A stretch of DNA of 64,000 nt from Spirochaetae bacterium HGW-Spirochaetae-4 (GTDB lineage: Bacteria > Spirochaetota > Spirochaetia > Sphaerochaetales > Sphaerochaetaceae): positions 32,476 to 96,475 of the forward strand of contig PGXU01000004.1 in NCBI GenBank assembly GCA_002839335.1, in the 5' to 3' direction. The position numbers and the translations under genes are program-made. This document shows, piece by piece, positions 34,693 through 43,288 of this stretch. Numbering within the stretch: position 1 is the stretch's first letter; each line of letters starts with the position of its first letter. Under the pieces are notes generated by a model. That model was not told the origin of the DNA and did no database searches. It was given only the letters and a program-made list of their open reading frames with translations.

Positions 34693-35148
34693 CTAAACTT
34701 CCAGAATTTCGATTAGGTCGTGGGGTTCCAACCTGAACAGGGAGCCTTTTCCCTCATAGAACCCGTGGTCCCGAATAAAATGGATATGCAGGTCGGTGAA
34801 GGTCACTTCCCGTCCAAGGCGTTTGTTGACTACCGTGGTATTCACCTTGTCATACATTCCTGGGCCACCGAACGGCGAGGGTAGCTTTCCCCGGACAGAA
34901 TCAACCCGAACATCGAAGACATCGTCAATCGACATGAATTCTCCAAGCCCGGGCATTCCGGCATCCCTGAAGAACTGCATGCGTTGGGCGATTTGTTCGT
35001 GGGTCTTTTCCGATCGGCGGACAGCTGAATCGTCCTCGCTGAGGATATCGATCAACTTGCGGGTGTCGGTACCGAGGAACCCCTCCAGTGTAATGACACC
35101 AGGAAGCATCTGCCGCTGTATGGAATCGTATTCGGGTGTTTGTTTCAT
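34693..35148 (-). CDS. Conserved-looking protein of unknown function, linked to nqr
   Basis: A 151-residue soluble protein I do not recognise. It has no membrane segment or cysteine; there are many aspartates and a central SEKTHEQIAQRMQFFRDAGMPGLGEF helix. The C-terminus (FTDLHIHFIRDHGFYEGKGSLFRLEPHDLIEILEV) is the most structured-looking part, with two histidines near HIHFIRDH. GGAGGG nine bases before the ATG is a good ribosome binding site. It follows nqrF by 21 bases in the same direction and must be on the nqr transcript, suggesting a role in assembly or regulation of the complex, but nothing in the sequence proves it. Confidence 0.7.
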   Translation of the reverse strand: MKQTPEYDSIQRQMLPGVITLEGFLGTDTRKLIDILSEDDSAVRRSEKTHEQIAQRMQFFRDAGMPGLGEFMSIDDVFDVRVDSVRGKLPSPFGGPGMYDKVNTTVVNKRLGREVTFTDLHIHFIRDHGFYEGKGSLFRLEPHDLIEILEV

Positions 35149-35169
35149 GCTAGGTATCCCTCCAATGGA

Positions 35170-36273
35170 TCAGGAGAATTTGTCGTAATAGATACGTTCG
35201 TCGGGCATGCCCAAGTCCCTGAGGACCTTGATACATGCATCGATCATACCGGGGCTGCCACAAAGGTAGGCATCGCTTTCCGACGCATTTTCGGTCAAGC
35301 GGCCGACGACATCGGTAATCAGACCGACTTCGCCTTCCCATTTGTCCTCTGGAGACGGTTCGCTCAGGGCCGGGATGAACTTGAAGTTCTCCATTCTGGT
35401 CTCCAGTTCACGCATCTCATCGATCAGGAACAGGTCCCGTGCCGAGCGTGCTCCGAAGAAGTACCGGGCTTTGCGCTTGCTTCCCTTGTCGGCCATATCG
35501 AGCAAAATCGACTTGACTGGGGCCATACCGGATCCCCCTGCGATACAAATGATATCTCGTTCGGAATCCCGTAGGAAGAATTCTCCATAGGGTCCGTTCA
35601 CAATCACTGTATCGCCTTCCTTCAGGTGTTTGTGCACGTATGTGGTACAGATTCCATTCGGTACCAGGCGGATTTCCAGTTCAATGTGGGTGATGTCGCT
35701 GGGGACAGAAGCCATGGAATAGGCCCGGTACACCGGTTCGTCGGTCAATTCGTATTCCGGAACCTGGAATTGGATGAATTGTCCCGCCTTCATATCGATT
35801 TCGGTCGGTTCGACGAGTTTCAGCTTCACTTCCTTGATATCGTGCGTGAGGTCGCGAAGGCTCTCCACCTTGGTGGTGAACTGTCGGACCGAGAACAGCT
35901 CTTCCGGAATCTTGATGGCTATATCGTTCTTTACCTTGAATTGGCAGGAAAGACGGATCTGATTCTTCTTCTCCTCTTCGGAAATCCACGGCAATTCAGT
36001 GGGAAGATAATTGCCGCCACCCTCGAGTACCGCCACTTTGCACAGTCCGCAGGACCCACGTCCTCCGCAGGCGCTGGGAATGAATATCCCCTCGCCATTC
36101 AGTGCCTTCAGCAGGGGCTGTCCTCCCTGGACCTCCAATTCCTTGGAGCCGTTTATAGTGATTTTCGCTGTCCCATAATTGCCCACCGTAGCATCGGCAA
36201 TCACCATGAGAAGAGCGAGCACGATAGCTATGAGAGTTATGACAAGTACGCTGACAAGTAAGGTTGCTAGCAT
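35170..36273 (-). CDS. nqrF: Na+-translocating NADH:quinone reductase subunit F
   Basis: A 367-residue flavoprotein. An N-terminal membrane helix (LATLLVSVLVITLIAIVLALLM) anchors it; a ferredoxin-type 2Fe-2S domain (residues ~30-125) has CGGRGSCGLC plus a downstream Cys in IRLSCQF; the FAD/NADH reductase domain has RAYSMAS, GGSGMAPVKS and CGSPGMI. It accepts electrons from NADH. This architecture belongs to NQR, as Rnf complexes lack such a subunit. It is the last nqr gene, ten bases after nqrE, with GGAGGAG upstream of the ATG. Confidence 0.94.
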   Translation of the reverse strand: MLATLLVSVLVITLIAIVLALLMVIADATVGNYGTAKITINGSKELEVQGGQPLLKALNGEGIFIPSACGGRGSCGLCKVAVLEGGGNYLPTELPWISEEEKKNQIRLSCQFKVKNDIAIKIPEELFSVRQFTTKVESLRDLTHDIKEVKLKLVEPTEIDMKAGQFIQFQVPEYELTDEPVYRAYSMASVPSDITHIELEIRLVPNGICTTYVHKHLKEGDTVIVNGPYGEFFLRDSERDIICIAGGSGMAPVKSILLDMADKGSKRKARYFFGARSARDLFLIDEMRELETRMENFKFIPALSEPSPEDKWEGEVGLITDVVGRLTENASESDAYLCGSPGMIDACIKVLRDLGMPDERIYYDKFS

Positions 36274-36282
36274 GTGCTCCTC

Positions 36283-36876
36283 CTACGAGATGGTAATCAT
36301 GCCGTTGAACCCCATGAAGGCCATGGCCATGAAACCGGCGATGATCAATGAGATTCCCGGACCGTCGAGCCCCAAGGGAATCTTCGCTGTCCTGAGGCGC
36401 TGACGGATACCGGCCATTGCCAAGATCGCAATAAGCCAACCGAGTCCGCTACCAAACCCGAAGAAGAAGGAGGTCATGAACGAGTACTCCCGGATAACCA
36501 TGAACAGCGAAGCTCCCAGGATCGCGCAGTTGACAGTTATAAGGGGCAGGAAAATACCGAGGGCAAAATAGAGCCCTTCGCTATAACGTTCGATGACCAT
36601 CTCGATCAGTTGGACAAAAGCGGCGATTATGATGATGAACACGATGAACCGCAGGTACTCCAACTGGAACGGAACCAGCAGGAAATGGTAGACGACCCAG
36701 TTGATCGCCGTCGTGGTGGCCATGACGAAGGTCACCGCAATGCCCAATCCCGCAGAGGTTTCCAGCTCCTTGGAGACTGAAAGGAACGAGCACATGCCCA
36801 AGTAGTTTGTGAGCAGGATATTGTTGGTGAATACAGCGGCAAAGAATACTGCCAATGGGAATAGTATATCATTCAT
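36283..36876 (-). CDS. nqrE: Na+-NQR subunit E
   Basis: A 197-residue integral membrane protein with six hydrophobic segments. The paired cysteine-bearing motifs are NNILLTNYLGMCSFLSVS near the N-terminus and LITVNCAILGASL in the fifth helix, the half-channel arrangement that holds the membrane iron centre between NqrD and NqrE in this family. The start overlaps the nqrD stop by four bases. Length is the same as in other NqrE proteins. Confidence 0.93.
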   Translation of the reverse strand: MNDILFPLAVFFAAVFTNNILLTNYLGMCSFLSVSKELETSAGLGIAVTFVMATTTAINWVVYHFLLVPFQLEYLRFIVFIIIIAAFVQLIEMVIERYSEGLYFALGIFLPLITVNCAILGASLFMVIREYSFMTSFFFGFGSGLGWLIAILAMAGIRQRLRTAKIPLGLDGPGISLIIAGFMAMAFMGFNGMITIS

Positions 36877-37481
36877 TTGGTGCCCTCCTTGAATACCGCT
36901 TCACGAACTATCCAAATAAAGATCGCCAGCATGAAGAATCCTCCGGGTGGCATGATCATGATAGACCAGTTTGTCCACCAGGATCCGAGAATCTGGTAGC
37001 CCCAGAGGGTTCCCGTGCCGAGCAATTCCCTGAAGAAGGCGATGACGAGCAACACATAGGCATAGCCCATGCCGCTTGCCAGTCCATCGACCAATGAGAG
37101 CATCGGCTTGTTCTGCAATGCGAAAGCCTCGATCCTACCCATGACTATGCAGTTGGTGATTATGAGACCTACATACGGTCCCAATTGTTTCCACATCTCT
37201 GGGTAGAATGCCTTCAATGCGATATCGACAATAATCACATACGTGGCGATTATCATGGTCTCGACCATCATGCGGATACGGGAAGGAATCCACTTGCGCA
37301 TGACCGAAAGGGTCCAGCTTGAAAGGGCTGTGGTGAACATGACACCCAGTGTCATGACCATGGTATTCTCCAGCTTGTTCGTTACCGCCAACGTCGAGCA
37401 GATACCCAAGATCTGGACGAACACCGGATTGTCTTTCCCCAATGGGGCCAAGAAAGTTTTCTTGATCATTCCTGCTGCCAT
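36873..37481 (-). CDS. nqrD: Na+-NQR subunit D
   Basis: A 202-residue integral membrane protein with about six helices. Cysteine motifs ILGICSTLAVTN (helix 1) and LIITNCIVMGR mirror those of NqrE and supply the ligands of the intramembrane iron centre. It begins one base after the nqrC stop and overlaps nqrE by four. Together D and E form the core through which electrons cross the membrane. Confidence 0.93.
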   Translation of the reverse strand: MAAGMIKKTFLAPLGKDNPVFVQILGICSTLAVTNKLENTMVMTLGVMFTTALSSWTLSVMRKWIPSRIRMMVETMIIATYVIIVDIALKAFYPEMWKQLGPYVGLIITNCIVMGRIEAFALQNKPMLSLVDGLASGMGYAYVLLVIAFFRELLGTGTLWGYQILGSWWTNWSIMIMPPGGFFMLAIFIWIVREAVFKEGTK

Positions 37482-37482
37482 A

Positions 37483-38076
37483 TTATTGCTCCCTCGAGAT
37501 GTTGCCGCTCTCTGCCGTGACGCGGTTCATGATATTCTTGACCGATTCACTGGTTATGGTAGCTCCGGTAATGGCATCGATTTCCTCAGGGGCATCGGCA
37601 GTGCCCTCCTCGACCATCCGGAAAGGACCTTGTTTACCGGCGAATTGGCTGGTGAACCAGCGTTCCTCGATCCGTGCTCCGAGTCCGGGTGTTTCGCTTT
37701 GGCTGACGATCGAGATACCCGCAAGTGTTTTCAGGTCGTCGTTGAAGCCAATCATGATGGTGATAGGTCCCCACAAGCCAGGCCCGGTGCGTTCGACCAC
37801 ATATCGTGTGGTACCGTCCTCGGTTTCCACAACATATTGGTTTTCGTATGTCTCCACCATATCCTGGAATAGTGTGGCTACTGAATTCGGTTGCCCGTCA
37901 TGGGAAATCGCCGCCGCATCCAATACACTGCGCCAGAGGAAGAATTGTTCATTGATCTGGACCCGTTCCAAGGTTGAGAGGTGCAACGCCGCCGTCACCA
38001 GAATGCATGCGATCGTCACAAGGGCCATGAACATCAATGGCTGGATCCGCTTCGCATAGAAACTCTGTGTTTTCAT
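37483..38076 (-). CDS. nqrC: Na+-NQR subunit C (FMN-binding)
   Basis: A 197-residue protein with one N-terminal membrane helix (LMFMALVTIACILVTAALHL) and an extracytoplasmic FMN-binding domain. The covalent flavin-attachment threonine lies in AITGATITSESV, the SGAT-type motif, and SETPGLGARIEERWF is the typical block before it. It is somewhat shorter than gamma-proteobacterial NqrC (about 260) and closer in size to RnfG; the neighbours identify the complex as NQR. It overlaps nqrB by four bases and is followed one base later by nqrD. Confidence 0.9.
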   Translation of the reverse strand: MKTQSFYAKRIQPLMFMALVTIACILVTAALHLSTLERVQINEQFFLWRSVLDAAAISHDGQPNSVATLFQDMVETYENQYVVETEDGTTRYVVERTGPGLWGPITIMIGFNDDLKTLAGISIVSQSETPGLGARIEERWFTSQFAGKQGPFRMVEEGTADAPEEIDAITGATITSESVKNIMNRVTAESGNISREQ

Positions 38077-39029
38077 GCGGCACCTCCCTCGGCAGCCTTT
38101 GCCTTGGCTTTCTTCTTAGCCTTCGATTGCTTGAAGTAGTGGTCGAACAGTGGTCCGAACATATTGACCAACAGGATGGCGAAGGTAACTCCCTCGGCCC
38201 AAACGGAGAATACCCGGATCAATACGGTCAAAAGGCCGAACAAGATTCCATACAACCATCGGCCCGCGTCTGTGGACTGGGAGGATGAGATGGGATCCGT
38301 CACCATGAAGAATGCTCCAAGTAGAAAACTTCCACTCAGCAAAGCGTACAAGGGATCGCTGGCGTTCGGGTGGCCTGTTACCCAGAGGATAGTCTGCAAT
38401 ATGAGAAACGATCCAATCGAACCAACGACAATTTTCCAGTTCGCTGCCTTCTTGTATATGATGAAGGCTCCACCCAGGACAATCAACAATGCCGAGGTCT
38501 CTCCGAAGCTCCCGCTGATGGTTCCTACCAGCAGTTCCAGGTACGAAGCGGCCTTCGTTGTCAAGGGAGTGGCAGCAGAGATACTGTCTGCGGAGGTCAA
38601 CCAGGTGCCGAACCCGGCGGGGAACCAGTTGATGGTTGTCTGGGGCAGCACGAATCGGGCTGTCATAGGGACGCCGAAGCTGATGTATACGAACGCACGG
38701 GCTGTTATCGCCGGATTGAACACGTTCTTGCCGAATCCACCGAATACCATCTTTCCGAATACGATTCCGAATGCTATGCCCAACGCCGCCATCCAAATCG
38801 GTATTCCCGGTGGTAACGACAATGCGAACAGAACGCACGACACGAACACCGATTCGGTTACCTTCAGCTGGTACCGTCTTGCCATGAGCCACTCGCTCAA
38901 AAGACCTGTCGCCACCACTACCGCGAGTACCACGACAAACCGCCAACCGTAGAGGTATATAGCCGCAAGACACATGGGGGACAATGCGATAAGGACATTC
39001 CGCATCGCCTGTTGTTTTTGGATATTCAC
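38073..39029 (-). CDS. nqrB: Na+-NQR subunit B
   Basis: A 318-residue membrane protein of the NqrB/RnfD family with nine or ten helices. The flavinylated threonine is expected in SISAATPL (about residue 180), corresponding to the SGAT motif. KMVFGGFGKNVFNPAITARAF is the most conserved family block; the C-terminus is a Lys/Ala-rich tail. At 318 residues it is closer to RnfD length than to long NqrB. The start is a GTG at 39029 behind GAGGGAGGG; an upstream in-frame start at 39065 lies at the -10 region and cannot be used. It is the first gene of the operon; no nqrA precedes it. Confidence 0.9.
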   Translation of the reverse strand: MNIQKQQAMRNVLIALSPMCLAAIYLYGWRFVVVLAVVVATGLLSEWLMARRYQLKVTESVFVSCVLFALSLPPGIPIWMAALGIAFGIVFGKMVFGGFGKNVFNPAITARAFVYISFGVPMTARFVLPQTTINWFPAGFGTWLTSADSISAATPLTTKAASYLELLVGTISGSFGETSALLIVLGGAFIIYKKAANWKIVVGSIGSFLILQTILWVTGHPNASDPLYALLSGSFLLGAFFMVTDPISSSQSTDAGRWLYGILFGLLTVLIRVFSVWAEGVTFAILLVNMFGPLFDHYFKQSKAKKKAKAKAAEGGAA

Positions 39030-39053
39030 CGTTCCCTCCCTCTGATTTCCCCT

Positions 39054-39112
39054 ATTGTAGCGCAAAAAGTGGATTCTGTAAAAAATTTATGTAAAAACGT
39101 ACAAAATTTTGT
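39054..39112 (-). promoter_or_regulatory. nqr operon promoter and upstream palindrome
   Basis: Minus strand: TTTACA (39077-39082) and TACAAT (39054-39059) are 17 bases apart, 25 bases before the nqrB GTG. Upstream of the -35 a 12-bp palindrome ACAAAATTTTGT (39101-39112) sits in an AT-rich stretch that could act as an UP element or regulator site. This interval also separates nqr from the dnaE-like gene, and no strong terminator for the latter was seen. Confidence 0.7.
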
Positions 39113-39174
39113 GAGGGGGGCTTTGTTTGGGGTATTTGAACAGATGGTCTACACGCGATCAGCTCCAAGCACAG

Positions 39175-42138
39175 TCAGCTGCCCTCGATGACCCGCATGC
39201 TTTCGACCTGTACATGCAAAGCTCCCTGGTCGTCATGGACCGTACCCGATACGACCAGTGGCCGCTGGCCGTACAACAGTTTCCTGTACCGTTCATGGAT
39301 CTTTGGAAACAACACCGTTTCATACAATGCCGTTTCGTCCTCGAAAGAGACGAAATCCATTGGCAATCCCTGTTTTGTCCAGACAGTCTTGCGGGTAATG
39401 GGCCACCCGAGGAGGAACACCTTGTCTCCCACATGGGCCGGCATCTCAACGGCTCTGATTCGTCGGACCCGTGCGATCCGACGGGCCCACAAGAGCAACG
39501 GGTGGTGCTCCCGCAAGAAGCCGAGGGCTTCGAATTCCCTGTGTAGTTCCGCTTCGGTTTTTCCCATGGGTCTGGGTACGGGCAACTTCCGGTCCGCCCG
39601 GATAGGGAAAGGAGTCTCGGCGACGAACAGTTCTCCTTGTCCGTTCTTGCCTTGGTTCCTTCTCGGGGTAATGAGCAACCGTTGCAACTGTTCGCTTCTC
39701 GCCATACCGACAGCGATGGAATCGAATACTCCGGCAGCGACCAACGAGACAAGATCGTCCCGTTGGAGGGAAAGTCGGGAGGAGGCTTCCTCCAGGCTGG
39801 TGAACGCCCCCCCGGTGGAACGTTCCCGTAGAATCGACCCGATTGCGGTGGTACACAGGTTGGCAATTGCCATGAACCCAACCACCATTGTCGATCCTTC
39901 GGCATGATACTGCTTTCGGCTACGGTTTATGTCGGGGCCACAGATATGCAGGCCCATTCTCCGTGCCTCGCTTATATAGGCCTGGGCCCGATAGTATCCG
40001 CCCTGGTTGGAGAGGACCGCGGCCATGAAGGCCCCGGGATGGTGGACCCGCAGGTAGGCCGATTGGAAGGAGACCATGGCGTATGAGGCGGAGTGGGGTT
40101 TGCAGAATGAATATCCGTCGAAGGAGAGCATCATCTCCCATATAGCCGTTATGGTGGACTCTTGCACCCCGCGTTGTCGGCACCCCTCGAAAAATTGCCG
40201 TTCATAACGGGCCAGCTTTTCCCCACCTGCCTTTTTCGCGATGACTTTCCTCAATGTGTCCGCTTCCGCCTCGCTGAAACCGGCAAGGGCGACCGCAGTC
40301 TTCGACACGTCCTCCTGGTAGCAAAGAATTCCATAGGTCTCGTCCAGGATTCTGGCCAGACTCGGATGCAATGGTTCCCAGGACCCTCCCTTGAGACGAC
40401 GCACATACTCGTTGATGAACTTGTTCGCCGCCGGACGGATGATGGATGAGTGGATGACGATATGGGGAAAGTCGCCCCGACCGGTCTTTCGCTGCAATTG
40501 CCGCATAGCCGGAGACTCGATGTAGAACACCCCCATGGAATCTCCACGGGCAAGGGCTTCCACGGTCTTCAGATCTTCGGCCGGGTGCCAAGTCTGTTCA
40601 TCCACATGGATTCCCTGTTCGCGCAAGTTCTGCAGTGCATCGCGGATTACGGCGAGCGAACGGTTCCCCAACAGGTCTATCTTCACCAGTCCAGCGGCTT
40701 CGGTTCCCTCCTTTTCCCAAGCCAATAGGGGATATCCCTCTACCGACGACTCGATGGGAACATAATATGAGACCGGTTTGGGGGTAATCACCATTCCCCC
40801 GCAATGCATGGAAATGCCCCGGGGCAGGCCTTCTATCCGGGCTGCGACAGAGCAAATGGTTTGCCATAGAGGGTCTGTGATGCCCGAGAGCCCCGAGTCG
40901 AACAACTGCCGTTCCATGAGGGTGATGTCGGAGTCGGGCACCCCATAGGCCTTGGCCGTCTCCCTGATCGCCGATCGGGCACGGAACCGGTTGTGGTTTG
41001 CCACCCGGGCACAGTGGTCCTTGCCGAACCGTTCCAACACGGCGTGGAGAATATCGTCGCGTTCGTCCCATGCGAAGTCCACGTCGATATCCGGTGGATC
41101 CGTCCTGGCCATGGTAAGAAACCGTTCGAAATACAGGTTGTACGCGATAGGATCCACATTGGTTATCCCCAATGCATAGGAGACGATCGAGGCGGCTCCG
41201 GAACCTCTACCGCAGGTCCGGCTGGCCATAGCCACGATATCGTCCATGACGAGGAAATAGGAGGCGAACCCCTTGCGATTGATAATATCCAACTCATAGG
41301 CGATCCGACCCAGGATAGCATCGGAGATCTCTCCATAGCGTTTTTCCGCACCTTTGAGGACCCGGTTGCGCAATTCCACTTCCGCAGTCGAGTCCGCCAC
41401 CGGATATTCGGGAAATACCAGCGACTGGAACAAGGGCACATCGGCACATGCCGATATGATTCTCCCGGTGTTCTCCAATGCCTGGGGCCAGGATTCGAAA
41501 ATCTTGGCATAACGGTCCATATCCTCTATTGTCTGGTCCGGCGGTTCCCGATCATCCGCGGTCAAGGTTCCTGTTGTCTTTCCACAGGCAATGGCGCGCA
41601 ACACGACATGGAGGTCATGGTCCCCGGGGAGAAGCAGGGATGCGTCGTCAATCGCCACAAGGGGAATCCCCAATTTGCGGGCAGTAGGAATGCTGCCCAA
41701 CCAGCGTGGGGTTATGGCGGCATACAGGTCGGGAACTTTCCCCGCCAGCTTTCCAAGCAGTCTTGGGGATTTGGTGGCAAGCACCAGTCCCTCGGCATCG
41801 TTTGCCAGTTCCTCCGCGATATCCAGGTTTTGGCGGATACCCTTTTGCGACAAAAGCCTGCATATGCGCGAATAGCCTCCGACAGTACGCACAAAAGTAA
41901 ATATCGAACCTTCGGGAGTCGTCAATTCGACTCCTATCACCAACTTCATGCCGAATTCCTGTGCCGCTTCACGACAGGCATGCAGTCCGTAGAGGTTGTC
42001 CCTGTCGGTTATCGCTATGGCCGGACACCCTTGCGAGGACAATCGTTCCAGGATGGATTTGGGTGAAGCCACACCCCAAAGCAATGAATAGGATGAACGG
42101 ATGCCGATTCTGCTATACACGGAACACCGCCGCGGCAT
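39175..42138 (-). CDS. Error-prone DNA polymerase III alpha subunit, DnaE2/ImuC-like
   Basis: A 987-residue C-family polymerase, shorter than replicative DnaE (about 1160) and like DnaE2/ImuC proteins (about 1000-1100). The palm catalytic aspartates are present in PPDIDVDF, and DLLGNRSLAVIRDAL, FCKPHSASYAMVS and the late OB-fold region are recognisable. The N-terminal PHP domain has lost its metal ligands: the HxHS-type motif reads GIRSSYS. That argues against PHP-based activity. It begins 26 bases inside the ImuB-like gene; no ribosome binding site is visible at the ATG, so coupling is likely. It should perform lesion-bypass synthesis with the neighbouring Y-family protein. Confidence 0.9.
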   Translation of the reverse strand: MPRRCSVYSRIGIRSSYSLLWGVASPKSILERLSSQGCPAIAITDRDNLYGLHACREAAQEFGMKLVIGVELTTPEGSIFTFVRTVGGYSRICRLLSQKGIRQNLDIAEELANDAEGLVLATKSPRLLGKLAGKVPDLYAAITPRWLGSIPTARKLGIPLVAIDDASLLLPGDHDLHVVLRAIACGKTTGTLTADDREPPDQTIEDMDRYAKIFESWPQALENTGRIISACADVPLFQSLVFPEYPVADSTAEVELRNRVLKGAEKRYGEISDAILGRIAYELDIINRKGFASYFLVMDDIVAMASRTCGRGSGAASIVSYALGITNVDPIAYNLYFERFLTMARTDPPDIDVDFAWDERDDILHAVLERFGKDHCARVANHNRFRARSAIRETAKAYGVPDSDITLMERQLFDSGLSGITDPLWQTICSVAARIEGLPRGISMHCGGMVITPKPVSYYVPIESSVEGYPLLAWEKEGTEAAGLVKIDLLGNRSLAVIRDALQNLREQGIHVDEQTWHPAEDLKTVEALARGDSMGVFYIESPAMRQLQRKTGRGDFPHIVIHSSIIRPAANKFINEYVRRLKGGSWEPLHPSLARILDETYGILCYQEDVSKTAVALAGFSEAEADTLRKVIAKKAGGEKLARYERQFFEGCRQRGVQESTITAIWEMMLSFDGYSFCKPHSASYAMVSFQSAYLRVHHPGAFMAAVLSNQGGYYRAQAYISEARRMGLHICGPDINRSRKQYHAEGSTMVVGFMAIANLCTTAIGSILRERSTGGAFTSLEEASSRLSLQRDDLVSLVAAGVFDSIAVGMARSEQLQRLLITPRRNQGKNGQGELFVAETPFPIRADRKLPVPRPMGKTEAELHREFEALGFLREHHPLLLWARRIARVRRIRAVEMPAHVGDKVFLLGWPITRKTVWTKQGLPMDFVSFEDETALYETVLFPKIHERYRKLLYGQRPLVVSGTVHDDQGALHVQVESMRVIEGS

Positions 42139-43288
42139 GGGTCAGTGTCGCAGGTCCGAACCGGAGTCGGGTCGCATCGACTGCCGATTGCAGACGTTCT
42201 TCCCGTGTCGGCCCCGGTGGGGTGAACAGGTCGGGTTCCCGTTTGGCGGGCAACAACCGTTGCAACGAGAGTGTGAAGGCCCTGATACGGACCCGACGAC
42301 GCATGGCTTGCTGCATGGCTTTCCAGGAAGCCTCCAAAACCTCGGCATCAAGTACCAAGGGGTGGGAAGACAGTTGCTTTCCCTCACTCGTGGCCCCGTC
42401 GGCCCAGAAGAGGGTGATGTGGACCGCAGTGCATGCCAGAAGCTCCTTGCGCATGTCAAGGCCGGCATCCTCGGCTGCAGAGATCATTGCCGCCCGGAGA
42501 GCTTCGAGTTCCCCTGCCGGTTCGGAAAAATCGACCCGCTTGTGGATGGTCCTGGCTCCCAGGTGTGTGGGGTCTACCACGGAGGTGTCCCAACCACGGG
42601 CGGCATTGCGGAGTGCTAGTCCCCGCTTGCCCAACAGTGCTTCGACCTGCATGTCGTCAAGGGATGCCAGCTGACCGATATCACTGAATCCGGCCACGGC
42701 TAGAAGTCGACCTATCGTCGGACCGACTCCCGGCAGCAAGGCCATATCCTGCCGAGCCAGGAACAACTCCTCGTCGCCTTCCCTGACTTGCGTGATTCCG
42801 CTGGGCCTGATAGCACGGGTTCCGATCTTTGCCACGAGTTTGTTCGAGGCCACGGCTACCGCAGGCTCCATGCCCAGGAGGTTGTGGATTTCGTTGCGGA
42901 TGCGGACCGCACAGTCCACCGGGGGCCCGAACAGACGGGTGGTACCGGCTACATCCAGATACATATGTCCTCCCGAATCGTGCTGTATGGTGGGCGAATA
43001 GCGGGAGGCTATCTCGAACATGGCCGATTCGGCTTTCGCGCAGGCGGATGCGTCGGGACTGATGAGGGAGAGGGTCGGAACCATGCGAAGTGCCGTTGCC
43101 ACCGGCATGCCCGCATGGATTCCTTCTTCCATTGCCCGTCGGGACGGAGCAATGACAATGCGTCGGGCGGAACCTTCCCGGGCAATGGCAAAAGCCTTGT
43201 CGGCAAGGGACGGGTCCCGGCTTGTTGCGACAGACGCCGCGAAGTTTGTGACATTCACATGGATGATGCTCGCCTGGTCACCGGTCAT
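42113..43288 (-). CDS. ImuB-like, catalytically inactive Y-family polymerase homologue
   Basis: A 391-residue protein with Y-family (DinB/ImuB) architecture: an N-terminal palm (IIHVNVTNFAASVAT), the thumb with the helix-hairpin-helix LLPGVGPTIGRLLAVAGFSDIGQLASL (about residue 170) and a C-terminal little-finger domain. The catalytic carboxylates are absent. The first Asp of the DxD-like motif is Asn (HVNVTNF) and the second motif SIDEA is replaced by DSGGHMYLDV. Loss of these residues is the hallmark of ImuB, which scaffolds the DnaE2/ImuC polymerase onto the sliding clamp. A terminal clamp-binding peptide is not obvious. The start at 43288 is preceded by GGAGG and overlaps the DUF72 gene by 11 bases. 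Confidence 0.85.
   Translation of the reverse strand: MTGDQASIIHVNVTNFAASVATSRDPSLADKAFAIAREGSARRIVIAPSRRAMEEGIHAGMPVATALRMVPTLSLISPDASACAKAESAMFEIASRYSPTIQHDSGGHMYLDVAGTTRLFGPPVDCAVRIRNEIHNLLGMEPAVAVASNKLVAKIGTRAIRPSGITQVREGDEELFLARQDMALLPGVGPTIGRLLAVAGFSDIGQLASLDDMQVEALLGKRGLALRNAARGWDTSVVDPTHLGARTIHKRVDFSEPAGELEALRAAMISAAEDAGLDMRKELLACTAVHITLFWADGATSEGKQLSSHPLVLDAEVLEASWKAMQQAMRRRVRIRAFTLSLQRLLPAKREPDLFTPPGPTREERLQSAVDATRLRFGPATLTHAAAVFRV

Noticed and set aside
35170..39029. Interpretation of the operon as Rnf
   Set aside because: The NADH/FAD/2Fe-2S subunit NqrF is present and no RnfB or RnfC genes flank it, so NQR fits better despite the short B and C subunits.
40993..42066. 357-codon plus-strand frame inside the dnaE2-like gene
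   Set aside because: Antisense to the polymerase palm and PHP regions, low-complexity His/Gly content, no start signal.
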